Assembly: GCA_965263225.1 (NCBI GenBank)
Contig: CBDHHG010000040.1
Span: 62,001-126,000 of the forward strand
Direction of reading: 5' to 3'
DNA: 64,000 nucleotides
Source: DT-111 sp965263225
Lineage (GTDB): Bacteria; Bacteroidota; Bacteroidia; Chitinophagales; Saprospiraceae
The notes beneath the pieces were generated by a model. It was not told the DNA's origin. It saw only the letters and a program-made list of their open reading frames with translations, and searched no databases. A program made the position numbers and the translations under genes. Of the stretch, positions 19,501 to 27,098 are shown piece after piece (within the stretch, counting starts at the first letter, position 1; each line of letters starts with the position of its first letter).

Positions 19501-22500
19501 CGACCTCCGCCTTTTTTGGTAAACTGGATGCTACGGGCAAACCACTTTGGGGAAGACAGGAGGAGGAGCAGTTTGATAGGATACAAAACATACTCCTATT
19601 GCCAGATGGCAGGTATTGTTTCAGAGGGATAGAACCCAACAGATGGCCCACCTATCTCTTCACGGATCAAAGGGGGCTGACAGGGCCCTGCCAGGTCAAG
19701 AATGAAGACATTAAGATAGACGAAGTATCTTCGGTAACAACGGATTTCTCCATAACTTCTCTCCCTGGTATTAACTACCAACTCGTGGAAGATACAATTC
19801 CGCTAACGATACGGGTAGAAACAGTATTTAACAGACGTAAATGTACAAGATTAAGAGGGGCGGAATTCAATGCATCGGCTAAAATAGATAAAGTTACTGC
19901 CTGTGACGATCGGCTAACCGTAGAAACTACGATATGTAACAAGGGGACGAGACGTATGAATAATGGTGTCCCCATTCAGTTTTATGATTCCAACCCCGAG
20001 GAGACTGCCGCAAATCTGATTTATTCGACACGGACGCGGAGGGTAATCCAGATAGATAGTTGTGACCAACATACTTTTACCGTTCCCCGGCCTATCAGTG
20101 AAGCGGGTAATCTCTTCATGCTTGTAAATGATGACGGTTCAGCTGAGACTCCATTCAACCTCATTAAGGATTTTCCAGTAACAAGTTACAATGAATGTGA
20201 TTTTATAGATAATCTAGCTGGATTTAACCTAAGTTCAGCAGATGAAATCCCGCTTATACAGCCCTATCTTGGACCGGATACCGTGCTCTGCCCCGGAAGC
20301 AGTATCGTGATTAGACCTCAGCAATCATTTTTGGCCTACCGCTGGGATAATGGCGAGAGAACCCCCGAAAGGACCATCACAGATCCAGGTGTTTATCGAC
20401 TTGCTGTTACAGACATTTGCGGAAGACAATTGACCGATACGATAAAGATCGATCCCTTTCCCACCTTAACCAAACCTGATCTGGGTCCTGATCAGATCGT
20501 TTGTGCGAACAAGGCGATTACCTTTGATGCGGGTCCTGGATATAGTAGTTATTTGTGGCCGGATGCTTCCGCAGAGCATACATTTACGACCGGTCTTACA
20601 GGAATGCACTGGGTAGAGGTTCGGGATGCTTGTGGAAGAGTGTATCGGGATACCGTAGAAATTATACTTGAAGAGGCTAGTTCCTTTGATTTAGGAAATG
20701 ACACCTTGATCTGCTCTGGCGCAACGGTTAGCCTAAAAGGACTGGAAGGCTTTGCCGAATACCAATGGTATCCTGATTATAAGCTGAATTGCACAGATTG
20801 CCGAGAAGTAGAAGTAAGTCCCGATACGACCACTACTTACACCTTGGTGGCCGAATGGGAAGAGGGGTGTATCAGTACCGACACGATTAGAATAGCCGTC
20901 GGTCAGGCTTCTGAGCAGGAAGAGATAGTGAGGATATGCCCTGGAGATTCAGTGTTGATTTTTGGCGAGATGCAAACAGATTCCGGCTTGTACACCGAAA
21001 CCTTCCAAAGCTTAGCAAATTGCGATAGTACCGTTAATATCCGCTTGGAATGGTTTGAAACAGCGACCTCCGAAGAAACGATTCGTATTTGTGCTGGGGA
21101 AACAGCAGAGATTTTTGGCGTGCTTAGAGCAGAGGCAGGTCAATATACCCAACAGTTTGCAACGACAGAGGCCTGTGACTCTCTACATACCATTATCCTG
21201 GAAGTAGCGGATACTGTCGCAACAGCGGAACAATACACCATCTGTTCAGGGCAATTCGCATCGATTTTTGGAGAGCAGGTAAATGAGCCTGGTATCTACA
21301 CCAAAGTCTTTACCGGACAAGCAGGCTGCGATTCTACGCATACCATTACTTTATCTCTTGTGGATACCATTCGCACTAGTGAGGTCTTACCAATTTGTGC
21401 AGGAGAGACCGTGCAGGTTTTTGGCGAAACAGTCAGTATTTCAGGTAGCTATCAAGAACACTTCCTGGCGGCGAACGGCTGTGACTCTTTGCACCAAATC
21501 GAAGTGGTAGTCTTGGATACGATTGCCACCTTCGCTGAGCAAAGTATCTGTGCCGGGGAAGAGGTCCAACTATTTGGGCAAATGCAGAGCAGTTCAGGAA
21601 CATATAGCGGTACCTTTACTGCGGAAAATGGTTGTGACTCTACCCACTATATTACATTGGAGGTACTGGATACCGTGAGTACCAGTGAACAGCTACGCAT
21701 TTGTCCAGGAGATAGTCTACTGCTTTTCGGCCAATACCAGACGCTACCGGGGACTTACACGGCTAGTTTTGTTGGACAAAATAATTGTGACTCCACTCAT
21801 CAAGTTCAACTTAGTTGGTTAGAAAGTCCGCAATCTCAAGAAAGTCTGTCTATCTGCTCCGGAGATTCGGTTCTCGTCTTCGGCAATTTTGTTACAGGAT
21901 CAGGAACTTATACAGAGGTCTTTGCTGCTGCCAATGGCTGTGACTCCACCCACCAAGTGAATGTGCAAGTCAGTGATGAGCTTATTTTTGAAGCAAATGT
22001 TCAAAATCCATGTCTCGGACAGCAGACGGGGCGTATTGATTTGCAAGTCAGTGGAGGGACACCGCCTTATGTAATACAATGGGAAAACGGGGAGACCAGT
22101 AACTCCTTGACAAACCTCTCGCCTGGTTCCTATTCCACGACGGTGGAGGACCAACAAGGCTGTGTCAAGCAGGCCACGTTTGAGGTATTGGAAGCAGATC
22201 CAATACTATATGATATGGATTGGTCAGACGAATCCTGTGCGGGAGCGCAAGACGGGGAGATAAGAATAGAACCCTTAGAGGACGGACTTACTTTTAGTCT
22301 AAACGGAGGAAGTTTTCAATCTGCGGGTGTCTTTAGCGGTTTGTCTGCCGGAAATTATGAGTTAATCCTTCAAAAAGAAGGAAGCTGTCGCGAGCGGGTA
22401 GAGGTACTTATTTCAGCACCTCCTGTGTTTAAGCTAGATATTCCAGAAAGACTTGATTTAATTAGAGGTGATACGGCGCTCATCGTAATCACGGGTGATG

Positions 22501-22940
22501 TAGACAGTATTGCTGAGGTTTTGTGGGTACCTGCTCGTGGATTGAGTTGTGACGATTGTTTAACTCCACTCACTTATATTGATCAATCCACGGTCTACGA
22601 AATCGAGGCTATAGATGTAAATGGCTGTATAATTACGGCCATGGTGGAGGTTATTGTAAAGGAGGCTCCAGAAGTCGATCCCCCCACAGCCTTTAGTCCC
22701 AACGATGATGGGGTGAACGATGAATTTGTCATTCCTGGCTTAGAGAAGTTTCCGGAAGCGGAACTGGTAATTGTAAATCGTTGGGGAGGAGTCGTGTTTC
22801 AAGCTAAACCCTACCAGAACAACTGGCGTGGACAAAATCTCAATAATAAACCATTGCCGGAAGGTACCTACTACTATTTGTTGTACCTGGATGTTGCGAA
22901 CGGCAAAGCGATCACCGGTAATATCGCCCTAATCCGATAA
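13575..22940 (+). CDS. Giant T9SS surface protein: M43 metalloprotease plus Ig/PKD-like repeats
   Basis: 3,121 residues. Signal peptide, then an M43-type metzincin domain with the zinc motif HEMGHYFGLYH (residues 238-248) and a Cys-rich loop (CDTPPDQS). Residues about 345-1680 hold some 16 repeats of about 84 residues, each with an (E)WW/EW core and mostly ending VxCP: PKD/Ig-like. A beta-propeller-like region (about 1685-2080; repeated ISPSGELIW, VDANGRVIW, LDATGKPLW) and a CARDB-like domain (about 2090-2215) follow, then three LGPD/LGND Ig-like modules. Seven 51-residue repeats (ICxGExxxxFG...GCDSxH) span about 2452-2805, then two SprB-like repeats. The end is a gliding-motility-type CTD (SPNDDGVNDEF, NRWGGVVF, LPEGTYYYLL), the type B T9SS signal. 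It is followed 10 bp later by porP. Likely a cell-surface adhesin with protease activity. Confidence 0.93.
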   Translation: MKLYSLFSLILVLTIMLTIPFGMIDEHQNVSIAPALVEASPDTLPHCSASEMQQALELEQPEIAALQTELEGKAYQYFQKRRASVPNTQKAEYTVPIVFHIIHQNGEENLSDQEIEQSVQWLNDAFDNVGYYDQGTGVDVDINFCLARRDPNGEATSGINRINSSYTALDFNFDADLEMKGLSRWDPTCYINIWIVEEIEGGVAGYAYLPSAHGGFRDGIVAEARWLQSESGNVVMIHEMGHYFGLYHTFEGQCTNDDCLRDGDRVCDTPPDQSTAAVPCGIEVNSCQTDTNSGFSEDQPDQYNNYLDYGFWECQNAFTMGQKERMLFFLTGARQSLLNCPSCLDPCPTPVIVNIENVSDTTIFPGESLDFIGTADNVDQVEWQINDQLLGSENSLSYTFTEPGTYEVIFRGLSSNPDCIPRSARVVVEVPCPSYLGVESVPFAVLVGQPMVLVADYTQPFDQLEWQLSDGEVIGTGDTLTYTFLNDENYSIWLIGKTDNPACAEKRIRITIYVFCPRGGLSIQAPGPTAEVGVPVPFIALNEADYELSWFVNNQFIANGDTTSFTFPEVGYYQVKIEGTFPGSNCSPESFSRTVLVRCPVDGWVFIDPPLGPINVGEAVTFGSTSQNMDLLEWWLNGEKVSEGPTLTYNFLTVGPQEITLRGSNTIYPCLSSEKTILFEVGCDPDVKIGASTNVPLLGETVIYTATTVGVDQLEWWMDGELVGTGDTLEYSFSTIGVHDLLLKGRSISDACADVEDWFSIFVLCADVEMAINAERTRVAVGESLAIIADTVGPLLLEWYVDDVYQGNTDTLNYTFSEPKSYRIKLIGQNLDPTCGVLERIITIEANCEIPLNFGIGAEADWIEVDQEIELAALPATLPAVEWLIEGEVVSTEPNFRYIPRESGIQEIVLRSVTENLSCPPFLDTLFLTVICPDISAQISGGVERLEIDQTLTLDAVGNNVSTWEWSVNGAAESTNQRFSFQGDSPGVFEVILSGNPSNSSCPIVKDTLLVEVFCLPASVQIINPGDSLEINESMTLQATGNNVSEFRWIVDGVERQADSELTLDGTEVRRYEIILSGIPSNARCTPVSDTAYIQVYCPGANLVILPSIDSIAIGSTRTFQAQGDNLTELEWWLAEEQIGIGDQLTYTFDEPGLQQITFKAGQSIGVCGTLTETLDILVYCPSSTVEIITQIDSLPVGESVTLRGQGVNVSSLDWIIDDTIVENGDAFTFSSTTPETKHVILQGEHSTIACPTVMDTLALEVFCPAASLSIVNPPDSLEAGQSQLFEAISTNIDRWEWWLADQRIGTGPDLEYSFDLPQEETLVLRGYHKDEACGVLEDSIQLQIYCPIPTFFEILPTLDSVAIGETVQFELNTSGTNSVEWTLNGASQVTTENFSYQFEALGQQRIIAYGYGPVELCPTVTDTLDIEVYCPTINLDIQVETTEVEIFDSLTFSAISPQAERFEWWIDQQLVGTDLTCTHQFDQIRENWIELHAFGPYSNCPSAVDSILIIPSCRLYSIDYTYLQEPPYVVGEPVTFVADYSGIDYIEWRTTGDLILGTEDTLVHTFTEPGEGIRIDLIGLPYWPDSRKCGRDVNGFFDVICPEGGEVEASANSGAPGDEITFTASYPWAELLEWEVNGETMGIGSDFSYTFLEPGNYEVRLRASFKGCEERPDPFFIYIEDPCDYGYKVFQSSNAPLVADPTWGDITTDGGYIQHSIYFIRKIDSIGYRRWINPLLGYIESVAVDRVNDGVVVGTFPIVTDVGGIHKITNEGEIEWVLALQEENESTRYRPRMVEVLPSGDIIAMGANYTSGGNRGYFISKISPSGELIWQQYFEGFDPYKVSPSGEEEFVVLGRSFNNPSSTLMLAKFDRNGNQIWGKEYSITNSPANASPEKLLYSIKQLPDKDGFIIAFTYGVEAKSPHIMKVDANGRVIWTKKFERDGLEEVYQKLSSVAITPENDIMYAIDGAKHLKTSPTSAFFGKLDATGKPLWGRQEEEQFDRIQNILLLPDGRYCFRGIEPNRWPTYLFTDQRGLTGPCQVKNEDIKIDEVSSVTTDFSITSLPGINYQLVEDTIPLTIRVETVFNRRKCTRLRGAEFNASAKIDKVTACDDRLTVETTICNKGTRRMNNGVPIQFYDSNPEETAANLIYSTRTRRVIQIDSCDQHTFTVPRPISEAGNLFMLVNDDGSAETPFNLIKDFPVTSYNECDFIDNLAGFNLSSADEIPLIQPYLGPDTVLCPGSSIVIRPQQSFLAYRWDNGERTPERTITDPGVYRLAVTDICGRQLTDTIKIDPFPTLTKPDLGPDQIVCANKAITFDAGPGYSSYLWPDASAEHTFTTGLTGMHWVEVRDACGRVYRDTVEIILEEASSFDLGNDTLICSGATVSLKGLEGFAEYQWYPDYKLNCTDCREVEVSPDTTTTYTLVAEWEEGCISTDTIRIAVGQASEQEEIVRICPGDSVLIFGEMQTDSGLYTETFQSLANCDSTVNIRLEWFETATSEETIRICAGETAEIFGVLRAEAGQYTQQFATTEACDSLHTIILEVADTVATAEQYTICSGQFASIFGEQVNEPGIYTKVFTGQAGCDSTHTITLSLVDTIRTSEVLPICAGETVQVFGETVSISGSYQEHFLAANGCDSLHQIEVVVLDTIATFAEQSICAGEEVQLFGQMQSSSGTYSGTFTAENGCDSTHYITLEVLDTVSTSEQLRICPGDSLLLFGQYQTLPGTYTASFVGQNNCDSTHQVQLSWLESPQSQESLSICSGDSVLVFGNFVTGSGTYTEVFAAANGCDSTHQVNVQVSDELIFEANVQNPCLGQQTGRIDLQVSGGTPPYVIQWENGETSNSLTNLSPGSYSTTVEDQQGCVKQATFEVLEADPILYDMDWSDESCAGAQDGEIRIEPLEDGLTFSLNGGSFQSAGVFSGLSAGNYELILQKEGSCRERVEVLISAPPVFKLDIPERLDLIRGDTALIVITGDVDSIAEVLWVPARGLSCDDCLTPLTYIDQSTVYEIEAIDVNGCIITAMVEVIVKEAPEVDPPTAFSPNDDGVNDEFVIPGLEKFPEAELVIVNRWGGVVFQAKPYQNNWRGQNLNNKPLPEGTYYYLLYLDVANGKAITGNIALIR
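20930..21980 (+). repeat. Seven in-frame 153-bp repeats inside the surface protein gene
   Basis: Seven consecutive units of about 51 codons encode ICxGExxxxFGxxxxxxGxYxxxF...GCDSxHxIxLxVxDT. Protein motifs are well kept while codons vary, so this is an old expansion under selection rather than a recent DNA-level duplication. Paired Cys in each unit (IC and GCDS) could form a disulfide per repeat outside the cell. Confidence 0.85.
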
Positions 22941-22950
22941 GAAAAGTACT

Positions 22951-23877
22951 ATGAAAAATCTAATGAAGAACGCCAGTCTGCTTAGCTTGCTTTTCTTGAC
23001 GATTACAGTCAAAGGGCAGCAACTGCCCCTTTTTTCCCAATACCAAAATGCCTACAGTCTATTGAATCCATCTGTTATGTCCGGCAATTTCTTACGCTAC
23101 GACGCTACCGTGCAAGCTAGTAGCCTCTACCGCTACCAATGGACGGGCGTGGAAGGCGCGCCCCGGACTTTTCTGGTGAATGGTAATTACTTTAATGAAG
23201 ACTATAACTTCCTGACGGGGGCTTCTATCACCCAGGATCAAACTGGAGCCTTGAGTCACTTAGGTGCCTATGTACGGGCCGGTTATCTGATTCGTTTTTC
23301 CCGTAGGTCCTTCATGACACTGGGGATTAATGCGGGTTTTCTACAGTATAAGGTAGATGGAGAACAACTCAAATTCAATAATCCAGATGATAATGTAAAT
23401 GTATCCCTAACTCGTTTTTCTCCAGATTTCTCCTTTGGTGCTACTTACTATTACCAGGCGAGATCCAAAGACTATTATTACGTCGGGCTTTCGGTCCCGC
23501 AGACTTTTGGCTTTAACTTGCAGTTTCGGAATGATCAGAATGGAATTGATATCCAGCGGGTTCGACATTACTATGCTTTATTGGGCAGCGCCTTTTCGCT
23601 TTCCGATGACAGCTGGCTGGAATTGAGTAGTTGGGTAAAGTACGTAGAGAATAGCCCCGTTCATGCTGACCTTAACCTGCGCCTGGAATTCCGGCAAATC
23701 CTTTGGTTTGGGATCGGGGGGTCTACTGCCGGAGCGGCCCACGTAGAATTAGGCACTTTTATAGACATGGGTGATTTCAATTTCCTACAGGTTGGCTATG
23801 GCTACGATCATTTTCTTCAGAAGTATGGTCCACGCTTTGGGGGCGGCCATGAAATAAGTTTGAGCTACTTCTACTAG
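22951..23877 (+). CDS. PorP/SprF family type IX secretion outer-membrane protein
   Basis: 308 residues. Signal peptide (MKNLMKNASLLSLLFLTITVKG) then the PorP/SprF start QQLPLFSQYQNAYSLLNPSVMSG, a beta-barrel-like sequence and an aromatic C-terminus (EISLSYFY). Members assist secretion and surface attachment of large SprB-type proteins carrying type B CTDs and are usually encoded just downstream of them, exactly as here (10-bp gap after the 3,121-residue protein). The pair is almost certainly one operon and a dedicated export/anchor set. Confidence 0.93.
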   Translation: MKNLMKNASLLSLLFLTITVKGQQLPLFSQYQNAYSLLNPSVMSGNFLRYDATVQASSLYRYQWTGVEGAPRTFLVNGNYFNEDYNFLTGASITQDQTGALSHLGAYVRAGYLIRFSRRSFMTLGINAGFLQYKVDGEQLKFNNPDDNVNVSLTRFSPDFSFGATYYYQARSKDYYYVGLSVPQTFGFNLQFRNDQNGIDIQRVRHYYALLGSAFSLSDDSWLELSSWVKYVENSPVHADLNLRLEFRQILWFGIGGSTAGAAHVELGTFIDMGDFNFLQVGYGYDHFLQKYGPRFGGGHEISLSYFY

Positions 23878-23954
23878 CATGCTCAGTCCGTAAATATTTA
23901 TAATTCTGTACGGCCAAGGTCTACCATTCCTGTACCTTTCATCAAAAATCAAGT

Positions 23955-24473
23955 ATGAAAGGTTTTCACATTCTATTGTTTTTTATTGGCCTTCTATGGA
24001 GTGAGCCACTTGTTGCGCAAACACCCTGCAATACCGATGCGCATAGCCAATTTGACTTTTGGGTCGGTGATTGGGAGGTGTATTCGACTACAGGAGATAC
24101 AGTGGTTGGGCATAATGTAATCAACAAAATTTTAGGAGGCTGCGTCGTGGAGGAGAATTGGACCGGCGGCACCGGATTTCAAGGCAAGAGTTTTAACACC
24201 TATAACCCCAAAGATTCTACCTGGAATCAAGTTTGGGTAGACATGAGCGGAGCTACCTATCATTTTAAGGGTAAGTACCAGGATAATGTGATGCAAATGA
24301 AGGGGAAATCACCTGGGCAGAATGGCCAAATGGTGCTTTTTGACATGTCTTATCATCCACAAGAGGATGGAGCAGTTCGCCAAATTTGGAAAATGTCCAC
24401 TGACGGAGGAAAGAATTGGAATACCGCCTTTGATGGCATGTATCGGAAGAAGAAGGCTAAAACGGACGATTGA
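23955..24473 (+). CDS. Secreted DUF1579-like protein
   Basis: 172 residues with a signal peptide ending PLVAQ. The body starts FDFWVGDWEVYSTTGDTVVG and continues GGCVVEENWTGGTGFQGKSF and NTYNPKDSTWNQVWVDMSG, a pattern typical of DUF1579-like beta-barrel proteins of unknown function. Trp-rich strands suggest a lipocalin-like ligand pocket, which is inference. It follows porP by 77 bp and may or may not be in that transcript. Confidence 0.75.
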   Translation: MKGFHILLFFIGLLWSEPLVAQTPCNTDAHSQFDFWVGDWEVYSTTGDTVVGHNVINKILGGCVVEENWTGGTGFQGKSFNTYNPKDSTWNQVWVDMSGATYHFKGKYQDNVMQMKGKSPGQNGQMVLFDMSYHPQEDGAVRQIWKMSTDGGKNWNTAFDGMYRKKKAKTDD

Positions 24474-24558
24474 TTAACTAACCTTCTGTTTCATCTGCCC
24501 TATTAGCCTATGGTGCTATTCAAGGAGCCGATACATTGTGTCACTTCTAAGGAGCGTA

Positions 24559-24601
24559 GGATCGGGGCGGATGCCGCTCAGCGGAGGCATCTGCCCGATC
24601 C
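24559..24601. terminator. GC-rich hairpin between convergent genes
   Basis: GGATCGGGGCGGATGCC (24559-24575) pairs with GGCATCTGCCCGATCC (24586-24601) with one bulge and one G-U type mismatch. It lies between the ends of the DUF1579-like gene and the serine hydrolase gene. There is no strong T run on either side, so a terminator or transcript-end barrier is likely but not certain. Confidence 0.5.
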
Positions 24602-24622
24602 AAGGTTGCTTTTGTCAAAGCC

Positions 24623-26143
24623 TTACTTAGAGATCTTTTTGAAGACATCTCCATCACTCTTCAGTTCGGTCACTTTTCCATTTTCGACTTGGAAAACGAG
24701 TACCTCTCCTCTCCCGGGAACCATTTCTACCCTAGCCGTATTCTCCTTGGTGTAAGGAGTGGCGATGCAATGCATGTTGCCCATCTTGACTGCTAGTTGT
24801 CCATTACTCCCGTCTATCTCGATAGTACCATAACCTTCATTGACATAGCGACCACTAAAAGCTTTGAAGTCTTCGGTCAATTGCCATGTACGTGCTGCCA
24901 ATTTCTTTCTATGAGCAGCTATCTTTTCCTGCTGCTGACTTAGCTGCTGGGTCATTTCCTGGATTTGAGACTTATATTCCCCTAATACATCTTCGTTCTT
25001 CAGCCACCAATCATAAGAGAAAGCTGCTAACAAGTACATTAAACGAAAACCGACACTAGGTTCATTGATTAATACATTAACCCCAATGTGATGCTCCGGC
25101 ATGAATGACATTAGAGACAAATAGCCCGGAAAACCACCAGAGTGCCAAACGGCCTTTTCTCCTCCCAATGCTCCGGCCATCCATCCATATCCATAGCCTT
25201 CTCCCTGGAAGGGGCCTCGACGCTCATCCGTAGCTGCCCACGGCTTTTGTGTATCTCGCATTACTTTTTCAGAGAAAATTCTTTTGCCATTAAGCTTGCC
25301 TTTGTTGAGCTGTACCTGTGCCCAGGTCGCTAAGTCTTTAGCCGTGGTAATTAGACCTCCGGCTGACTGCATGGTATTGTCCTTCTTCAAGAGATAGACG
25401 GACTGAAATTTTTCTGGTGCTTCTGCCATGTAAGGCAGTGCCATAGGCCAATTGCCTTTTTCTGCCTTGGAAATATAGGCTGTAGTTCGGTTCATCCCAA
25501 GTGGGCTGAAAATTTTCTCTTCCAACAGATCCTGCCACTTTTTGCCGGTAACTTCCCGAACGATCAAAGTGTAGATATTGTAGCCGACGTTGGTATACTG
25601 AAAATTACCTCGACCTGCGCGATTCGGTTTGGAGTGGCTCAGGAGTTGTACCATTTGCTCATGGGTGTGTTCGCCGCTGTAAGCTGCCCGGAAGCCAATT
25701 GGTCCATTTTGCAGGCCAGAAGTATGGTTAAGTAAAGATTGGATAGTGATTTTATCTGCCTCCAGCTTAGTATCAAATTTAATCTTAGGAAAGTAAGAGG
25801 CAAGTGAGGCTTCCATAGGGATTACGCCTTCTTCATCTAGAATGGCCGCTAGTAGACCCGTAAAGGCCTTGGTGCAGGAGGCGATGTAGAAACTGGTATT
25901 TTCCTTCATTTTTTGCTTTCCCTCCAACTGTGCATAACCGAATCCTTTTTCAAAAATCGTTTTTCCATCTTTCACTACAGACATAGCGACCCCAGGGATA
26001 GCCTGTGTTTCGGAAAAGGCAAAATCCACTAAGGTTTGCAGGTCCTTCTGGTAGGCCGACTTGGTTTTCTTTTCCATTTGCCCGAGGAGGAAAGTGTTGG
26101 TCACCAATACGAGCAAGTAACATACAAGTAATTTGCGAGTCAT
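24623..26143 (-). CDS. Serine beta-lactamase-like hydrolase (class C/esterase family)
   Basis: 506 residues with a signal peptide (MTRKLLVCYLLVLVTNTFLLG). The catalytic SxxK is SCTK (FYIASCTKAFTG), the YxN motif is YTN (GNFQYTNVGYN), and the third motif is HSGG (KAVWHSGGFPG). A C-terminal beta domain of the DUF3471 type follows (FSGRYVNEGYGTIEIDG). Such proteins are periplasmic esterases or D-amino-acid peptidases more often than true beta-lactamases. The AraC-type gene 80 bp upstream on the same strand may control it. Confidence 0.88.
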   Translation of the reverse strand: MTRKLLVCYLLVLVTNTFLLGQMEKKTKSAYQKDLQTLVDFAFSETQAIPGVAMSVVKDGKTIFEKGFGYAQLEGKQKMKENTSFYIASCTKAFTGLLAAILDEEGVIPMEASLASYFPKIKFDTKLEADKITIQSLLNHTSGLQNGPIGFRAAYSGEHTHEQMVQLLSHSKPNRAGRGNFQYTNVGYNIYTLIVREVTGKKWQDLLEEKIFSPLGMNRTTAYISKAEKGNWPMALPYMAEAPEKFQSVYLLKKDNTMQSAGGLITTAKDLATWAQVQLNKGKLNGKRIFSEKVMRDTQKPWAATDERRGPFQGEGYGYGWMAGALGGEKAVWHSGGFPGYLSLMSFMPEHHIGVNVLINEPSVGFRLMYLLAAFSYDWWLKNEDVLGEYKSQIQEMTQQLSQQQEKIAAHRKKLAARTWQLTEDFKAFSGRYVNEGYGTIEIDGSNGQLAVKMGNMHCIATPYTKENTARVEMVPGRGEVLVFQVENGKVTELKSDGDVFKKISK

Positions 26144-26223
26144 AACAATCGTTTTTTATCGCAAATTGGGATAAAGCAGATAGGAATTCTTGAACAAATG
26201 AAACCTAAAAAGGGAGAAAGAAC

Positions 26224-27042
26224 TCAATAGAGTTTTAAACCTGGATTCTGAAATAGTTTGCGGAAAGCCCCTGGACTCATCCCCATCTCTCCCTTGAATT
26301 GTCTACTGAAATGACTTTGATCCGCAAAACCAGCATCCATAGCTATCTGTACCAAAGGCGTTAAGCTAGAACTAAGCTGGCCAATGACTCGCTGTACCCG
26401 AAAAGTACGAATGAACTCTTTGACACTACAGTGGTAGTACTTGCGAAAAACCCGAGCCAGATATACCGGATGCACGCCAACCATTCTTGCCAATGTTTTT
26501 AGGCTTGGTGGCGTTTCATGTTCGTCCTCCAGCCGTTCCTTGACTACTGAGAGCCAGGGCGGTGGCGTACCGGTATCGGGGCTCGTATATTCCAGGGCGG
26601 CAAGTAATTCTATAAAGTTCTCCTCCAAGCCTTCTGCAGAGGGCGTTTCATAAAGCTCTCTGACAAATTGTAGGCCCGCCCGGGCGTGCGGAAGATCATG
26701 AAACCATTGTAGCTTTTTCAGGATGCCGTTCAGGTCGTTCTCTTGCCAATACTCATCCTTGACCAAGATCGATATCACCCTTGAACCCTTTGGCCCGAAG
26801 GTATTGGCATGTAGGGCTGTACGAGGTTTTACCACCAGACTAGCGGTCTTAGCAAATACCTCCGTCCTCTTCGTGGTTTCCTTTAACTGGCCATTGAGCA
26901 CAATACTGATCTTGGATATCTTGTCCTTATGCTGAGGAAAATGACGGTTAGCATGATAAAATTGATCAATGATGTACAGCTGAGACTGTGGATCAATTAA
27001 GAACTGATTCAAAGCCAAGAAACGGTCAGGTGTCTTTATCAT
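26224..27042 (-). CDS. AraC family transcriptional regulator
   Basis: 272 residues. The C-terminal 100 residues carry two helix-turn-helix units: PSLKTLARMVGVHPVYLARVF and LVQIAMDAGFADQSHFSRQF, ending GMSPGAFRKLF. The N-terminal cupin-like sensor domain has LHANTFGPKGSRVISILV; its ligand is unknown. The beta-lactamase-like gene follows 80 bp downstream on the same strand, a natural target. Confidence 0.9.
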   Translation of the reverse strand: MIKTPDRFLALNQFLIDPQSQLYIIDQFYHANRHFPQHKDKISKISIVLNGQLKETTKRTEVFAKTASLVVKPRTALHANTFGPKGSRVISILVKDEYWQENDLNGILKKLQWFHDLPHARAGLQFVRELYETPSAEGLEENFIELLAALEYTSPDTGTPPPWLSVVKERLEDEHETPPSLKTLARMVGVHPVYLARVFRKYYHCSVKEFIRTFRVQRVIGQLSSSLTPLVQIAMDAGFADQSHFSRQFKGEMGMSPGAFRKLFQNPGLKLY

Positions 27043-27098
27043 ATTCCAGAACGAATTTTAAGCAAAGACACCTGCCGGCCAACAAGGTTGGAATATTA

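Noticed and set aside
20930..21980. Regular repeats considered as a CRISPR or satellite array
   Set aside because: They are in-frame protein repeats with codon variation and no spacer/repeat structure.
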